Shown: piece after piece, positions 31,167-39,297 of the stretch | Layout: the number at the start of each line of letters is the position of its first letter | Position numbering within the stretch: position 1 is the stretch's first letter | Assembly (NCBI GenBank): GCA_949294395.1 | Contig: CASFGU010000025.1 | Location: forward strand, 1 to 64,000 | DNA: 64,000 nt | Direction: 5' to 3' | Origin: an uncultured bacterium | Lineage (GTDB): Bacteria; Cyanobacteriota; Vampirovibrionia; Gastranaerophilales; Gastranaerophilaceae | Program-made: the position numbers and the translations under genes | Notes under the pieces: generated by a model | Told to the model about the DNA's origin: nothing | The model's database searches: none | The model's input: the letters and a program-made list of their open reading frames with translations, nothing else

Positions 31167-32120
31167 TTATTTCAATTCAGTTTCTTTAATATATCTCGGG
31201 CGCGCCTTTACTTCCCTGAAAACCTGTCCTACGTATTCTCCGATAATTCCGGAGCAGAAAAGCTGTATTCCGCCGAAAACACAGAGCAGTATAATCGTTG
31301 TTGTCATACCATTCGGAGAATTGTTATAAAATATTTTTTCTATAACCGCCTCAACCCCGACTACAAATCCGAATAGCGCCATCAAAAACCCGAGTGCAGT
31401 AATTATTCGCAACGGAACAATGCTGAAAGAGGTAATTCCGCTAAGTGAAAGCTCCAGAAGTTTTACAAAATTAAATTTAGAATGCCCTGCCATCCTCTGT
31501 TTTACATCAAAGTGGACATAAGCTGTTTTTAGCCCTAGTTCATGGAAAAAACCGCGCAGAAACAGCGAAGTTTCATGATACTGTGACATTAAGTTTAGTG
31601 CACGCCGGCTAATAAGCCTGTAATCCGAATGATTAACAGGAATTTTCACCCCGAGCAAATTCATTAACTTATAAAACAAAACAGCAGTTGTCTTTTTAAA
31701 AAACGAATCTGTTTTGCGGTCGTTTCTGATACCTGACACAATGTCATAACCTTTCATATATTCATCAATAAATTTTTCAATTGCCCTTTCATCCTGCTGG
31801 AGATCTGCGTCGATAGATACGGCACAGTCGCAGCCTAAATCTCTTACCCCTTCAAGTCCAGCAATAAGAGCCTTCTGGTTGCCGTAGTTTCTGATGAATT
31901 TCTGTCCTTTAACAAGAGGGTTCTGGTTATGCAGCTCTGCTATAATATCCCAGGTTTTGTCGGTCGACCCGTCATCAACAAGATAAAGATAGCTGTCCGG
32001 CTTAATCTTATCTTTTTTAATTAAGTCATCAATTACGGCAAACAGCTTTTCCACTGTTGTTTTGACACATAATTCTTCATTGTAACACGGAATAATTATT
32101 GCTAATGTAGGCTTTTCCAT
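31167..32120 (-). CDS. GtrB/DPM1-type family 2 glycosyltransferase
   Basis: This 317-residue enzyme starts at 'MEKPTLAIIIPCYNEE'; the longer frame upstream would run into the divergent gene. The GT2 domain has 'VDDGSTDKTWDII', 'VSIDADLQQDERAIEKF' (metal-binding DAD) and 'HSDYRLISRRAL'. Two C-terminal transmembrane helices ('ITALGFLMALFGFVVG' and 'TTIILLCVFGGIQLF') follow. This architecture matches polyprenyl-phosphate glycosyltransferases that charge undecaprenyl phosphate with a sugar for surface glycan modification. It is divergent from the YdjC deacetylase gene. Confidence 0.9.
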   Translation of the reverse strand: MEKPTLAIIIPCYNEELCVKTTVEKLFAVIDDLIKKDKIKPDSYLYLVDDGSTDKTWDIIAELHNQNPLVKGQKFIRNYGNQKALIAGLEGVRDLGCDCAVSIDADLQQDERAIEKFIDEYMKGYDIVSGIRNDRKTDSFFKKTTAVLFYKLMNLLGVKIPVNHSDYRLISRRALNLMSQYHETSLFLRGFFHELGLKTAYVHFDVKQRMAGHSKFNFVKLLELSLSGITSFSIVPLRIITALGFLMALFGFVVGVEAVIEKIFYNNSPNGMTTTIILLCVFGGIQLFCSGIIGEYVGQVFREVKARPRYIKETELK

Positions 32121-32211
32121 AAAAACACTCTTTCTTAATATTACAAAATTGCCAGAGCAAGTAACTTTATAATATAATAATTTAAGTTGGAGTGCAATAA
32201 AAAAATACAAA

Positions 32212-33054
32212 ATGACTAAAAAATTTATATTAAATGCAGATGATTTTGGAATGTCGCAGGATTTTAACAGAGCGGTACTCTTTGGCTGTAACGACGGGTT
32301 TTTAAAGAGTGCCAGCATCTGTGCGAACGGGCCGGCTTTTGAAAGTGCAATTAATGAAATACTTCCTGAGTGCCAGAATTTAGGACTGGGAATTCATCTG
32401 AATATCATGGAAGGCAGAGCGCTGAGTAATTTCCCTGATATAACAGACAACCTCGGAAATTTCAACTGCGGATATTCCGGACTAATCAGAAAATCAAAGG
32501 ATAAAGAGTTTCTTAATAGACTTGAAAAGGAATTCAGAGCCCAGATTGAAAAGGTTGTTAATATTGCACAGGTAGACCACATTGATTCTCATGTCCATAC
32601 ACATGCAATACCTCCGATATTTAAACTAACATGTAAACTTGCAAAAGAATACGGGATTCCATATATAAGAACCCAGCATGAAGAATTTTATACAGTGCCG
32701 GAATTAAAAAAACATCTTAACTTTAAGTATCCGTTGAATATCGTAAAAATTCTTCTTCTAAACCATTTTACAAAACAAAACAAAAAAATTGCTCTGGAAT
32801 ATGGGATTAAGACAAACGACTATCTGCTCGGAGTCGGCTACACGGGCATGATGGATTCACAGACTGTTGAATACGGGCTTAATGCGCTTGATGGACGTGA
32901 TTTTATTGCGGAAGCCCTTATTCATCCGTGTAAATACCTATCTAACAAAAAAGACAGTCATTCAGTTGAATTTGGAATTACACAGGATAAAATCCTTCAA
33001 AACAACATCTACAAAGCAGGGTTTGAAATAACAAATTATAAGAATATTAAATAA
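32212..33054 (+). CDS. YdjC/ChbG-family carbohydrate deacetylase
   Basis: This 280-residue protein has the family metal site 'LNADDFGMSQDFN' (Asp 11, 12) and 'VDHIDSHVHTHAIPPIF' with its histidines, and the late 'EALIHPCKY'. These enzymes remove acetyl groups from N-acetylated oligosaccharides such as chitobiose or from lipid-linked sugars. Its position opposite a GtrB-type glycosyltransferase suggests surface glycan or glycolipid editing. The stop overlaps the next start (TAATG), so it is coupled to the phospholipase D gene. Confidence 0.88.
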   Translation: MTKKFILNADDFGMSQDFNRAVLFGCNDGFLKSASICANGPAFESAINEILPECQNLGLGIHLNIMEGRALSNFPDITDNLGNFNCGYSGLIRKSKDKEFLNRLEKEFRAQIEKVVNIAQVDHIDSHVHTHAIPPIFKLTCKLAKEYGIPYIRTQHEEFYTVPELKKHLNFKYPLNIVKILLLNHFTKQNKKIALEYGIKTNDYLLGVGYTGMMDSQTVEYGLNALDGRDFIAEALIHPCKYLSNKKDSHSVEFGITQDKILQNNIYKAGFEITNYKNIK

Positions 33055-34838
33055 TGAAAGATAAAGTTTCTGCAGTATTTATAATATTTATATTTCTGGC
33101 GTTTCTGGTTTTTCAGATGTGTATTTCAAAAAACACACCTGTAATCGGAATAATCAGACCAGATTTAATACAGGTTGACCTCAACGGAAACAGGATTGCG
33201 GATGACGATGAAATAATTTGCGTTGCAGGAGCGCAGACTTTTACCTCAAACCTTATGCAGATTGATGAAAAACAGGCGTCAGATGCCGGTTTAACCTTTG
33301 AACAGGCTGTAAAAACAGGATATTTGACAGATGAGTTTGCTTCAAAAACTCTTTCCGGAAAAAACGTTAAACTGAAATTTTTAGAAAATTCCACGCGCAC
33401 AGACTGCAGGACTGCAGAAGTTTATATAGATGAGGAAAATTACGCAGACCTGTTAATGTTGAACGGGTTCAACATTAATTCAAAAAATTTCAATAAGGTA
33501 AAAGAGGAGGCGGAAAAACTTAATCTTGTAATATACAACCACAAAAGCAAAAAGTACCATTCTCTGAGCTGTAAATATGGCAGGATTGCACATGATGCTG
33601 TTATTCTGCTGAAAGGGGAGCTTCCTTCCGGAGCAAAACCATGTAAATTCTGCCACATAGACAAGCATTCAGGTTCGAAAGCACAAAAATTTATTAAGGA
33701 TAAAAATATAGAAAAAGCACCCTCAATAATCACCGACGGCAGCACAAAGCTTATTCTTACCGATTTTACAACAATCCTTAAACCTGACAGAAATTGCAGC
33801 CATGCGGTATGCAAAGAGTTTGTAAAACTTATAAATTCAGCAGATTCAAGTATAGACATTGCATTGTACGGATGGGCTGAAATTCCGCAGATTGCATTAG
33901 CGCTCAAAAATGCAGAAAATAGAGGAGTAAACATAAGAATAGTTTATGATACCCGTACCGGCAGCAAAAATTACTATCCGGAAACTGATAACTTTGTAAA
34001 ACAATTTTCAAATGCAAGAGCGGATATAGTTGTAGGAAGCTCCGCACAGACAAATATGCTTATGCACAATAAGTTTGCAATATTCGACGGAAAGACAGTT
34101 TACACAGGTTCAATGAACTTTTCGACAACAGGATTTTCAGGATTTAACCAAAATAATGTGCTGATTATAAATTCAGAGAGGATTGCAGAACTTTACACAA
34201 AGGAATTTGAGCAGATGTTCGGAGGCAAATTTCACAGGATTAAAGCCAAAACAGCAGACAATATTAATATTGCGCTGGATAGTAATAAATACTCTGTGTT
34301 TTTCTCCCCGCAGGATAGACAAATAACAGCGCATGTTGTTCCCATTGTAAAAAATGCAAAGCAATACATTTACGTACCGGCATTCCTTGTAACCCACAGG
34401 GCACTTACTGAGGCGCTAATCGGTGCACATAACCGAGGAGTTGATGTTAAAATTATTGTTGATTCAACAAATACAGGTACAAGAAATTCCAAATTCAAAC
34501 TACTGCGTTCGAACGGGGTTCCGGTAAAAGTTGAAAATTATGCAGGAAAAATGCACACAAAGGCAATGATTATTGATGATAAGTACATTATAACAGGCTC
34601 TGCAAACTTTTCCAGCAGCGGGGAAAACAAAAATGACGAAAATACTCTGATAATAGAAAGCCCGCGTCTTGCAAAATTTTACAGGGAATTTTTTCTGTAT
34701 ATCTGGCAGGAAATTCCTGACAGATACTTAAAATCAACAGTAAGAGCCGAAAGCAAATACTCAATAGGCTCCTGCTATGACGGAATCGACAACAACTTTG
34801 ACGGTAAAATTGACAACGCTGATGCTGGGTGCAGGTAG
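33054..34838 (+). CDS. Exported phospholipase D-family protein with Ada-like and metal-binding segments
   Basis: This 594-residue protein has an N-terminal signal anchor ('VFIIFIFLAFLVFQMC'), a roughly 150-residue region, then an Ada-like cysteine motif ('HSLSCKYGRIAHDA' and 'AKPCKFC') at about 165-200. Two PLD active sites follow: 'MHNKFAIFDGKTVYTGSMNF' and 'MHTKAMIIDDKYIITGSANF'. The C-terminus has a Cys-flanked, Asp/Asn-rich 'CYDGIDNNFDGKIDNADAGC' calcium-type loop. It is likely an extracytoplasmic phosphodiesterase acting on phospholipid or nucleic acid. It is translationally coupled to the deacetylase gene. Confidence 0.85.
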   Translation: MKDKVSAVFIIFIFLAFLVFQMCISKNTPVIGIIRPDLIQVDLNGNRIADDDEIICVAGAQTFTSNLMQIDEKQASDAGLTFEQAVKTGYLTDEFASKTLSGKNVKLKFLENSTRTDCRTAEVYIDEENYADLLMLNGFNINSKNFNKVKEEAEKLNLVIYNHKSKKYHSLSCKYGRIAHDAVILLKGELPSGAKPCKFCHIDKHSGSKAQKFIKDKNIEKAPSIITDGSTKLILTDFTTILKPDRNCSHAVCKEFVKLINSADSSIDIALYGWAEIPQIALALKNAENRGVNIRIVYDTRTGSKNYYPETDNFVKQFSNARADIVVGSSAQTNMLMHNKFAIFDGKTVYTGSMNFSTTGFSGFNQNNVLIINSERIAELYTKEFEQMFGGKFHRIKAKTADNINIALDSNKYSVFFSPQDRQITAHVVPIVKNAKQYIYVPAFLVTHRALTEALIGAHNRGVDVKIIVDSTNTGTRNSKFKLLRSNGVPVKVENYAGKMHTKAMIIDDKYIITGSANFSSSGENKNDENTLIIESPRLAKFYREFFLYIWQEIPDRYLKSTVRAESKYSIGSCYDGIDNNFDGKIDNADAGCR

Positions 34839-34839
34839 A

Positions 34840-36015
34840 CTAATTCAGGCTTGCAAGTAAATCAAGCAGCTGCTGTGCCGTTTTATCGTACTGGCGTATA
34901 TATTCACCGCTTCCGTCCGGTTTTTTAACACTCTGTATCGGGAAAAATTTATTTGTTTCGTTTATAAATTCCGTGAAAACACTTTTATCGGTAGTTAAGC
35001 CGGCTTTTTTCGCTCCCTCAAAACATTTTTCATCGAGAACTTTGAGTGCTTTCAAAAATTTCTTTTGCTGCTGCGGTTTCATCAGGTCGTAAAATTCAGG
35101 CATAAGCGTAAAGTCAGAGATTACGGCCACCATATCCATATAAGAATTTTTATGATCCAATTTATCTTTTCCGAAATAATCTATAATATTTAACCTGTTA
35201 TTCTTAAAATCAACAAGCAGATTATTAGGGTTGATGCAATCCGTTTTAAAGCCGACGTTTACAGTTTCTCCCGGGAATTTCGGCGTTGTGTCGAGCACCT
35301 GAATCTGTCTTGCAAGATCATCAAAGGTGCTCTGCGGCATTGCTGAAATTTGAATAAAGTTTTTATAATACTCCTGAGCCTGCTCTGCAGTAACACTTCG
35401 CGGTATTTTAGTTGTTTTATCATAAATTACGTCAGACCAGTCTTTCACGGAATTAGGGCTTCCCGTAACCTTTTTGAGAAGAATTATTTTATAGTTGTCC
35501 GGATGAATCCAGACAGGCTGCCCTAGATTTACATCCTGAGGGAATATTCCTAAAGGAATTCTATTCGGTTCAACATTTTTATCCGGATTAAGGATTTTTA
35601 AAACGTATTCCGGCAAAAAAGGAATATCATAAACTCTTGAATTTGCACCCGAACCTATTTCTAATTTTCTGTCAGGCGATGAAATCAGACTTTTAAATTT
35701 ATCAAAATTGTGATTTACCGAAAGTTTTTTCCTCAGAACCTCCGGAAGCGAATTTGCCAGCGGCTCATCCGGAAGCGGAGTTTCTATAATATTATTAATC
35801 CCTGATTTTCCGGTATTTTTAGGGATGCTTTTGTGCTTCCATATATATAATCCGGTACCGGCTGCTGCAAGTGCTGCCGCTCCCCAGATATAGGCTTTAA
35901 CGGCTCTGTCATTTTTACCACCGCCTCCAGGATTGGCGGCAGGTGAGTTATCCTTTGATTTAAAATAAATATTTTTTCTGTAAACACTATAATTTTGACA
36001 CGCAGAAACTTTCAT
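34840..36015 (-). CDS. Membrane protein with a kinase-like domain
   Basis: This 391-residue protein starts 'MKVSACQNYSVYRKNIYFKSK', with the F-K-S-K signature, and has one transmembrane helix 'YIWGAAALAAAGTGLYIW' at about 42-59. The soluble part looks like a protein or small-molecule kinase fold: Gly-rich loop 'GSGANSRVYDI', Lys in 'YVLKILN', catalytic-loop-like 'DCINPNNLLVDF' with Asp and Asn, and a DFG-like 'IIDYFG'. Phosphotransfer activity is inferred from these motifs only. The 3' end is convergent with the phospholipase D gene with a single base between stops. Confidence 0.65.
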   Translation of the reverse strand: MKVSACQNYSVYRKNIYFKSKDNSPAANPGGGGKNDRAVKAYIWGAAALAAAGTGLYIWKHKSIPKNTGKSGINNIIETPLPDEPLANSLPEVLRKKLSVNHNFDKFKSLISSPDRKLEIGSGANSRVYDIPFLPEYVLKILNPDKNVEPNRIPLGIFPQDVNLGQPVWIHPDNYKIILLKKVTGSPNSVKDWSDVIYDKTTKIPRSVTAEQAQEYYKNFIQISAMPQSTFDDLARQIQVLDTTPKFPGETVNVGFKTDCINPNNLLVDFKNNRLNIIDYFGKDKLDHKNSYMDMVAVISDFTLMPEFYDLMKPQQQKKFLKALKVLDEKCFEGAKKAGLTTDKSVFTEFINETNKFFPIQSVKKPDGSGEYIRQYDKTAQQLLDLLASLN

Positions 36016-36090
36016 ATCTTTCTTTATCCCTTTAATGCAAAAAACTACATAACAATTATTATATAAAGAAAATTTTTATACAAGATGTTA

Positions 36091-36801
36091 TTAAGGCGCT
36101 GGAATAATTTTTGCCTCAACTTCTTTATGCGCATTTATAGAGTTGTTTAAACTTTTAACAAGTTCTGCAGCAGTATTTGCGCTGTAGAATTTGCCGCTTG
36201 TAACAAGTGCTGTGCACTCCAACTGTGCAAGATCATCTGCGTCATTGATGTTAAAAGCAATAACATCAATCACAACATCTTTTCTTATTTTAATAAGCTC
36301 CATAACATATTTGCACGGGCTTTCGTCACAGTTTTCTCCTCCGTCAGTGAGCAAAATTATATGTTTCTTGCCGCGAAAGCCAATAAAATCATACTTTACT
36401 GCCTGCTTCAGAGAATAAGTTATCGGTGTCATTCCCCGCGGGTGCGTCTGCATTAGTGCCCCTTCGATATTTGCGCTGTTTGAGGGTGCAATCGGAACAA
36501 GAAGGCTTGAGGCTCTGCACGCATCAATCGGTGTAAAGCCCATCTTATGCCCGTAAACCCTGAGCCCTATTGAACTGTTTTTACTTATGGAAGGCAATAT
36601 TCTCCGCATAGTATCAAGCATTAATTCAACTTTACTCTGCCCGTCAAGGTACTCGGACATACTGTTTGAAAAATCAAGTATAAAAAGAGTTTTTTCAGCA
36701 GGTTCCGGTCTGTAACGGTAAGTTTCAGGCGCGAAAACCCCGTATTCTCCTGCAAATACCGGCAGCGAAACTAATAATAAAAATAAGATTAAGCACCTCA
36801 T
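36091..36801 (-). CDS. Exported von Willebrand factor A domain protein
   Basis: This 236-residue protein has a signal peptide ('MRCLILFLLLVSLPVFA') and a VWA domain with a complete MIDAS: 'FILDFSNSMS' (DxSxS), Thr in 'PRGMTPITYSL' and Asp in 'IILLTDGGENCD'. Conserved cysteines suggest disulfides outside the cytoplasm. VWA proteins of this kind bind protein partners through a metal ion, often in surface or secretion complexes. It lies between the kinase-like gene and a small protein gene on the same strand. Confidence 0.85.
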   Translation of the reverse strand: MRCLILFLLLVSLPVFAGEYGVFAPETYRYRPEPAEKTLFILDFSNSMSEYLDGQSKVELMLDTMRRILPSISKNSSIGLRVYGHKMGFTPIDACRASSLLVPIAPSNSANIEGALMQTHPRGMTPITYSLKQAVKYDFIGFRGKKHIILLTDGGENCDESPCKYVMELIKIRKDVVIDVIAFNINDADDLAQLECTALVTSGKFYSANTAAELVKSLNNSINAHKEVEAKIIPAP

Positions 36802-36849
36802 ACCTAATCTTATTTCTAAAATATTAAATTTTTCTATCAGCCGGAGGGC

Positions 36850-37053
36850 TTAATCACTTTCCTCAATTACAGTTGTGATTAAGTCGCCGTAATTGTTGAC
36901 ATGACCGTCTGTTTCAATAATAAGATAATTATAATCCTCTTTACCCGCAATAGATTTTTGGGCGCACTCTCTTGCCTCATCAAGATCAGTAAATTCTCCC
37001 ATCAAAGCTCTTGAGAATTCTGAATGGTTTCTTTCCCTGTAAACGTGATACAT
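36850..37053 (-). CDS. Small soluble protein of unknown function
   Basis: The start at 'MYHVYRERNHSEF' follows AAAGGAG directly and gives 67 residues; the longer frame from 37077 includes the ribosome site itself. The sequence is acidic, with pattern 'EFTDLDEARECAQKSIAGKE', and resembles small single-domain proteins with an alternating strand/helix fold. No membrane segment or known motif is seen. The function is unknown. Confidence 0.7.
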   Translation of the reverse strand: MYHVYRERNHSEFSRALMGEFTDLDEARECAQKSIAGKEDYNYLIIETDGHVNNYGDLITTVIEESD

Positions 37054-37520
37054 ATTTTTACTCCTTTCATCTGACAAGATTATATATTTTCACTGCGGCT
37101 TTGTAAAGGGATAGAAAAAAAGGAGATATGACAACAGGATTATAAAAAAAGTAGGTCGGATTTACTAATCCGACTAAGCATTGCTCTTCTTTCAGTAACA
37201 GTAGTATTATTTTTCTCAACACGCTCCAGCGCAGCTCCCGCTATCGTTTCGAAAACTAATACTACTGTTACTGAAAGAGATTCTGAACAGTCACAACTCT
37301 TGTGAGCCTCAACGATTATCGTTTCAGAATGACATATCTAAATATGAACCTTCCAAGCCTTCAACTTTTCACCCGTTCAACATTTCAACTTTGTCGAACC
37401 CTTCACTCCTCACCCTTCACTCTTCACTTTTTGTCGCACTTAGCGTCCTAACGTCTTAGCGTCTTAGCGTTATAGTATTAAATTTATTTTCATGCTACAC
37501 TACCTCCAGAGGGATATGGT
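37054..37520. other. Gene-free gap with repeats
   Basis: This lies between two divergent genes. It contains family A copy 2 (37154-37340) and then a pyrimidine-rich series of 'ttcaacttttcacc' and 'cccttcactcctcac' units (about 37360-37435), followed by a short 'gcgtcctaacgtcttagcgtcttagcgtt' direct repeat (about 37443-37470). The ribosome site GAGGGA of the next gene lies at the end. No coding frame is supported. Confidence 0.6.
37154..37340. repeat. Palindromic intergenic repeat, family A copy 2
   Basis: This matches 219-436 in the small GTCGGATT hairpin, in the loop of the large hairpin (CTCAACACGCTC, GCTCCCGCTATCGTTTCGAA) and in the trailing TTTCAGAATGACATATC. The large hairpin here has perfect 22-bp arms, TCTTTCAGTAACAGTAGTATTA (37188-37209) and its complement (37257-37278). 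Only the inner bases of these arms agree with copy 1. Confidence 0.8.
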
Positions 37521-38750
37521 ATGAATAGCAAAGAAATTATTAAACAGGCCGAAAAAGACCTTGAAGAACAATTTGAAATTATTGATGAAATAAGAGATTT
37601 TAATCAGGAAAAAGTTCTAAATGCCTTTATAGAAAATAAAGTTGCACCGGAGCACTTCTACACAGTATCAGGCTACGGGCATGATGATATGGGAAGGGAA
37701 GTGCTTGATAGAGTTTTTGCGGGGGTTTTTAAGGCGGAAAAAGCTATTGCAAGAATACATTTTGCCTCCGGCACCCACACTCTTGCGTGCGTACTTTTCG
37801 GAAACCTCAGACCGGGAGATAAGCTTATTTCTGTTGCCGGTGCACCGTATGACACCATGCAGGAGGTCATCGGAACCCTCGGAGAAGATGAAATCAGAGA
37901 GGATTCACTTATTGCACACGGGGTTTTGTATGATGAAGTTCCGCTGAAAAATAATGACGTTGATATGGAAGCAATAGAAAAAGCTATTGATGAAACTGTT
38001 AAAATGGTTCTAATCCAGCGCTCAAAAGGTTATTCAACAAGGAAATCCCTGACTGTAGATGAAATCGGTGAGATTTGTAAAATTGTAAAAAAGAAAAACC
38101 CTGAATGTATTTGCTTCGTAGATAACTGTTACGGGGAATTTGTCGAGAATAAGGAGCCTTTAGAAGTAGGTGCGGATATAATTGCAGGCTCTCTAATTAA
38201 AAATCCCGGCGGCGGAATTGTAGAGGCCGGAGGCTATATCGCAGGGAAAGCCAGGCTTGTTGACAGAGCAGCAAACAGACTTACCGCACCGGGGATTGGC
38301 GCAGAAGGCGGTGCAATGTTTAATCAGCACAGACTAATTTTTCAGGGATTATTTATGGCTCCTTCAGTTGTATCTGATGCCGTAAAAGGTGCAGTCCTTG
38401 CTGCAAAAATCTTTGATGAAATCGGTTACAATTCATCACCGAAATATAATGAAAAACGTACTGATATTATACAAAATATAACTTTTAGTTCACCTGAGCC
38501 ACTTGAACAGTTTTGCAGAACAATTCAGTCACTGTCGCCGGTTAACGGATATGTGACACCTATTCCTGAATATATTCCGGGCTATGAGGATCAGGTCATT
38601 ATGGCCGGAGGAACCTTTATAGAAGGCTCAACTATAGAACTTTCGGCAGACGGCCCTATGAGAGCACCTTACGTTGCCTATATGCAGGGCGGATTAAACT
38701 ATGCCCACGTTAAAATAGCGCTCACAAAAATTCTTGACAAGGTTATATAG
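37521..38750 (+). CDS. Methionine gamma-lyase family (aluminium-resistance type) PLP enzyme
   Basis: This 409-residue protein matches the YnbB/'aluminium resistance protein' group: 'VSGYGHDDMGREVLDRVFA', 'FASGTHTLACVLFGNLRPGD' and the PLP-lysine motif 'GSLIKNPGGGIVEAGGYIAG'. These are fold-type I PLP enzymes related to cystathionine and methionine lyases, with uncertain natural substrates. The start is supported by GAGGGA. It stands alone, between two repeat-rich gaps. Confidence 0.9.
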   Translation: MNSKEIIKQAEKDLEEQFEIIDEIRDFNQEKVLNAFIENKVAPEHFYTVSGYGHDDMGREVLDRVFAGVFKAEKAIARIHFASGTHTLACVLFGNLRPGDKLISVAGAPYDTMQEVIGTLGEDEIREDSLIAHGVLYDEVPLKNNDVDMEAIEKAIDETVKMVLIQRSKGYSTRKSLTVDEIGEICKIVKKKNPECICFVDNCYGEFVENKEPLEVGADIIAGSLIKNPGGGIVEAGGYIAGKARLVDRAANRLTAPGIGAEGGAMFNQHRLIFQGLFMAPSVVSDAVKGAVLAAKIFDEIGYNSSPKYNEKRTDIIQNITFSSPEPLEQFCRTIQSLSPVNGYVTPIPEYIPGYEDQVIMAGGTFIEGSTIELSADGPMRAPYVAYMQGGLNYAHVKIALTKILDKVI

Positions 38751-39297
38751 ATATATAGTTTTTAAATCAGCGGAATGACGCCAATATTCTCAACACCGCC
38801 CCACAAACACCACTCACCCTTACCCCTCTCCCACAATGGGCGAGGGAAGAAAAAACATTCAACTTTACATCTTTTTTACTAAAGTTTCCCTTTACACCTC
38901 ACCCTTCACTCTTCACTTTCCAAAAGGCTGGATTGCTTCGCTGTCGCTCGCAATGACACTCTCACACTCGCCCCTTGTGGGAGAAGGGACTAAAGAAACT
39001 CTTCAACTTTTCACCATCTCATCCTTTCGTCCACTTTATATTGCCCTCTTCACTCCTCACGCTTAACCCTTCACTTTTATATTTCTTAAATACCTAGCTT
39101 ATTAACGTTTTGTTATCTGAAATCACTGTTATATTAAGTTTTGTTAATCTCAAATAGCACTATACAACTAATTCTCAAGGATTAGTTATAAAAATTAATA
39201 TAATTACAATTGACTAGAGATTTTTTGTGGTATGCTGTTATTACCCCAGCTAAGGGTGATGAAATTACGTATTTAGTATAAGAGGAAAGGGTTAAAT
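38751..39297. other. Gene-free gap: degenerate repeats, then the phosphorylase upstream region
   Basis: The first 320 bases hold two hairpin-like units (CCCTCTCCCACAATGGGCGAGG at about 38824 and CCCCTTGTGGGAGAAGGG at about 38971) and runs of 'cacccttcactcttcact'. A frame at 38836-39066 consists of this repeat and is not coding. The last 200 bases are AT-rich, with an inverted repeat AACTAAT/ATTAGTT (39166-39187) and a possible promoter TTGACT (39210) and TATGCT (39231), before GAGGAAAGGG and the ATG at 39298. Confidence 0.55.

Noticed and set aside
34840-36015. Classical Hanks-type Ser/Thr kinase
   Set aside because: The HRD and APE motifs are not present in standard form, so only a kinase-like fold is proposed.
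38836-39066. 76-codon + strand frame
   Set aside because: It consists of pyrimidine-rich 'cttcactcttcac' repeats and hairpin units, and the translation is low complexity.
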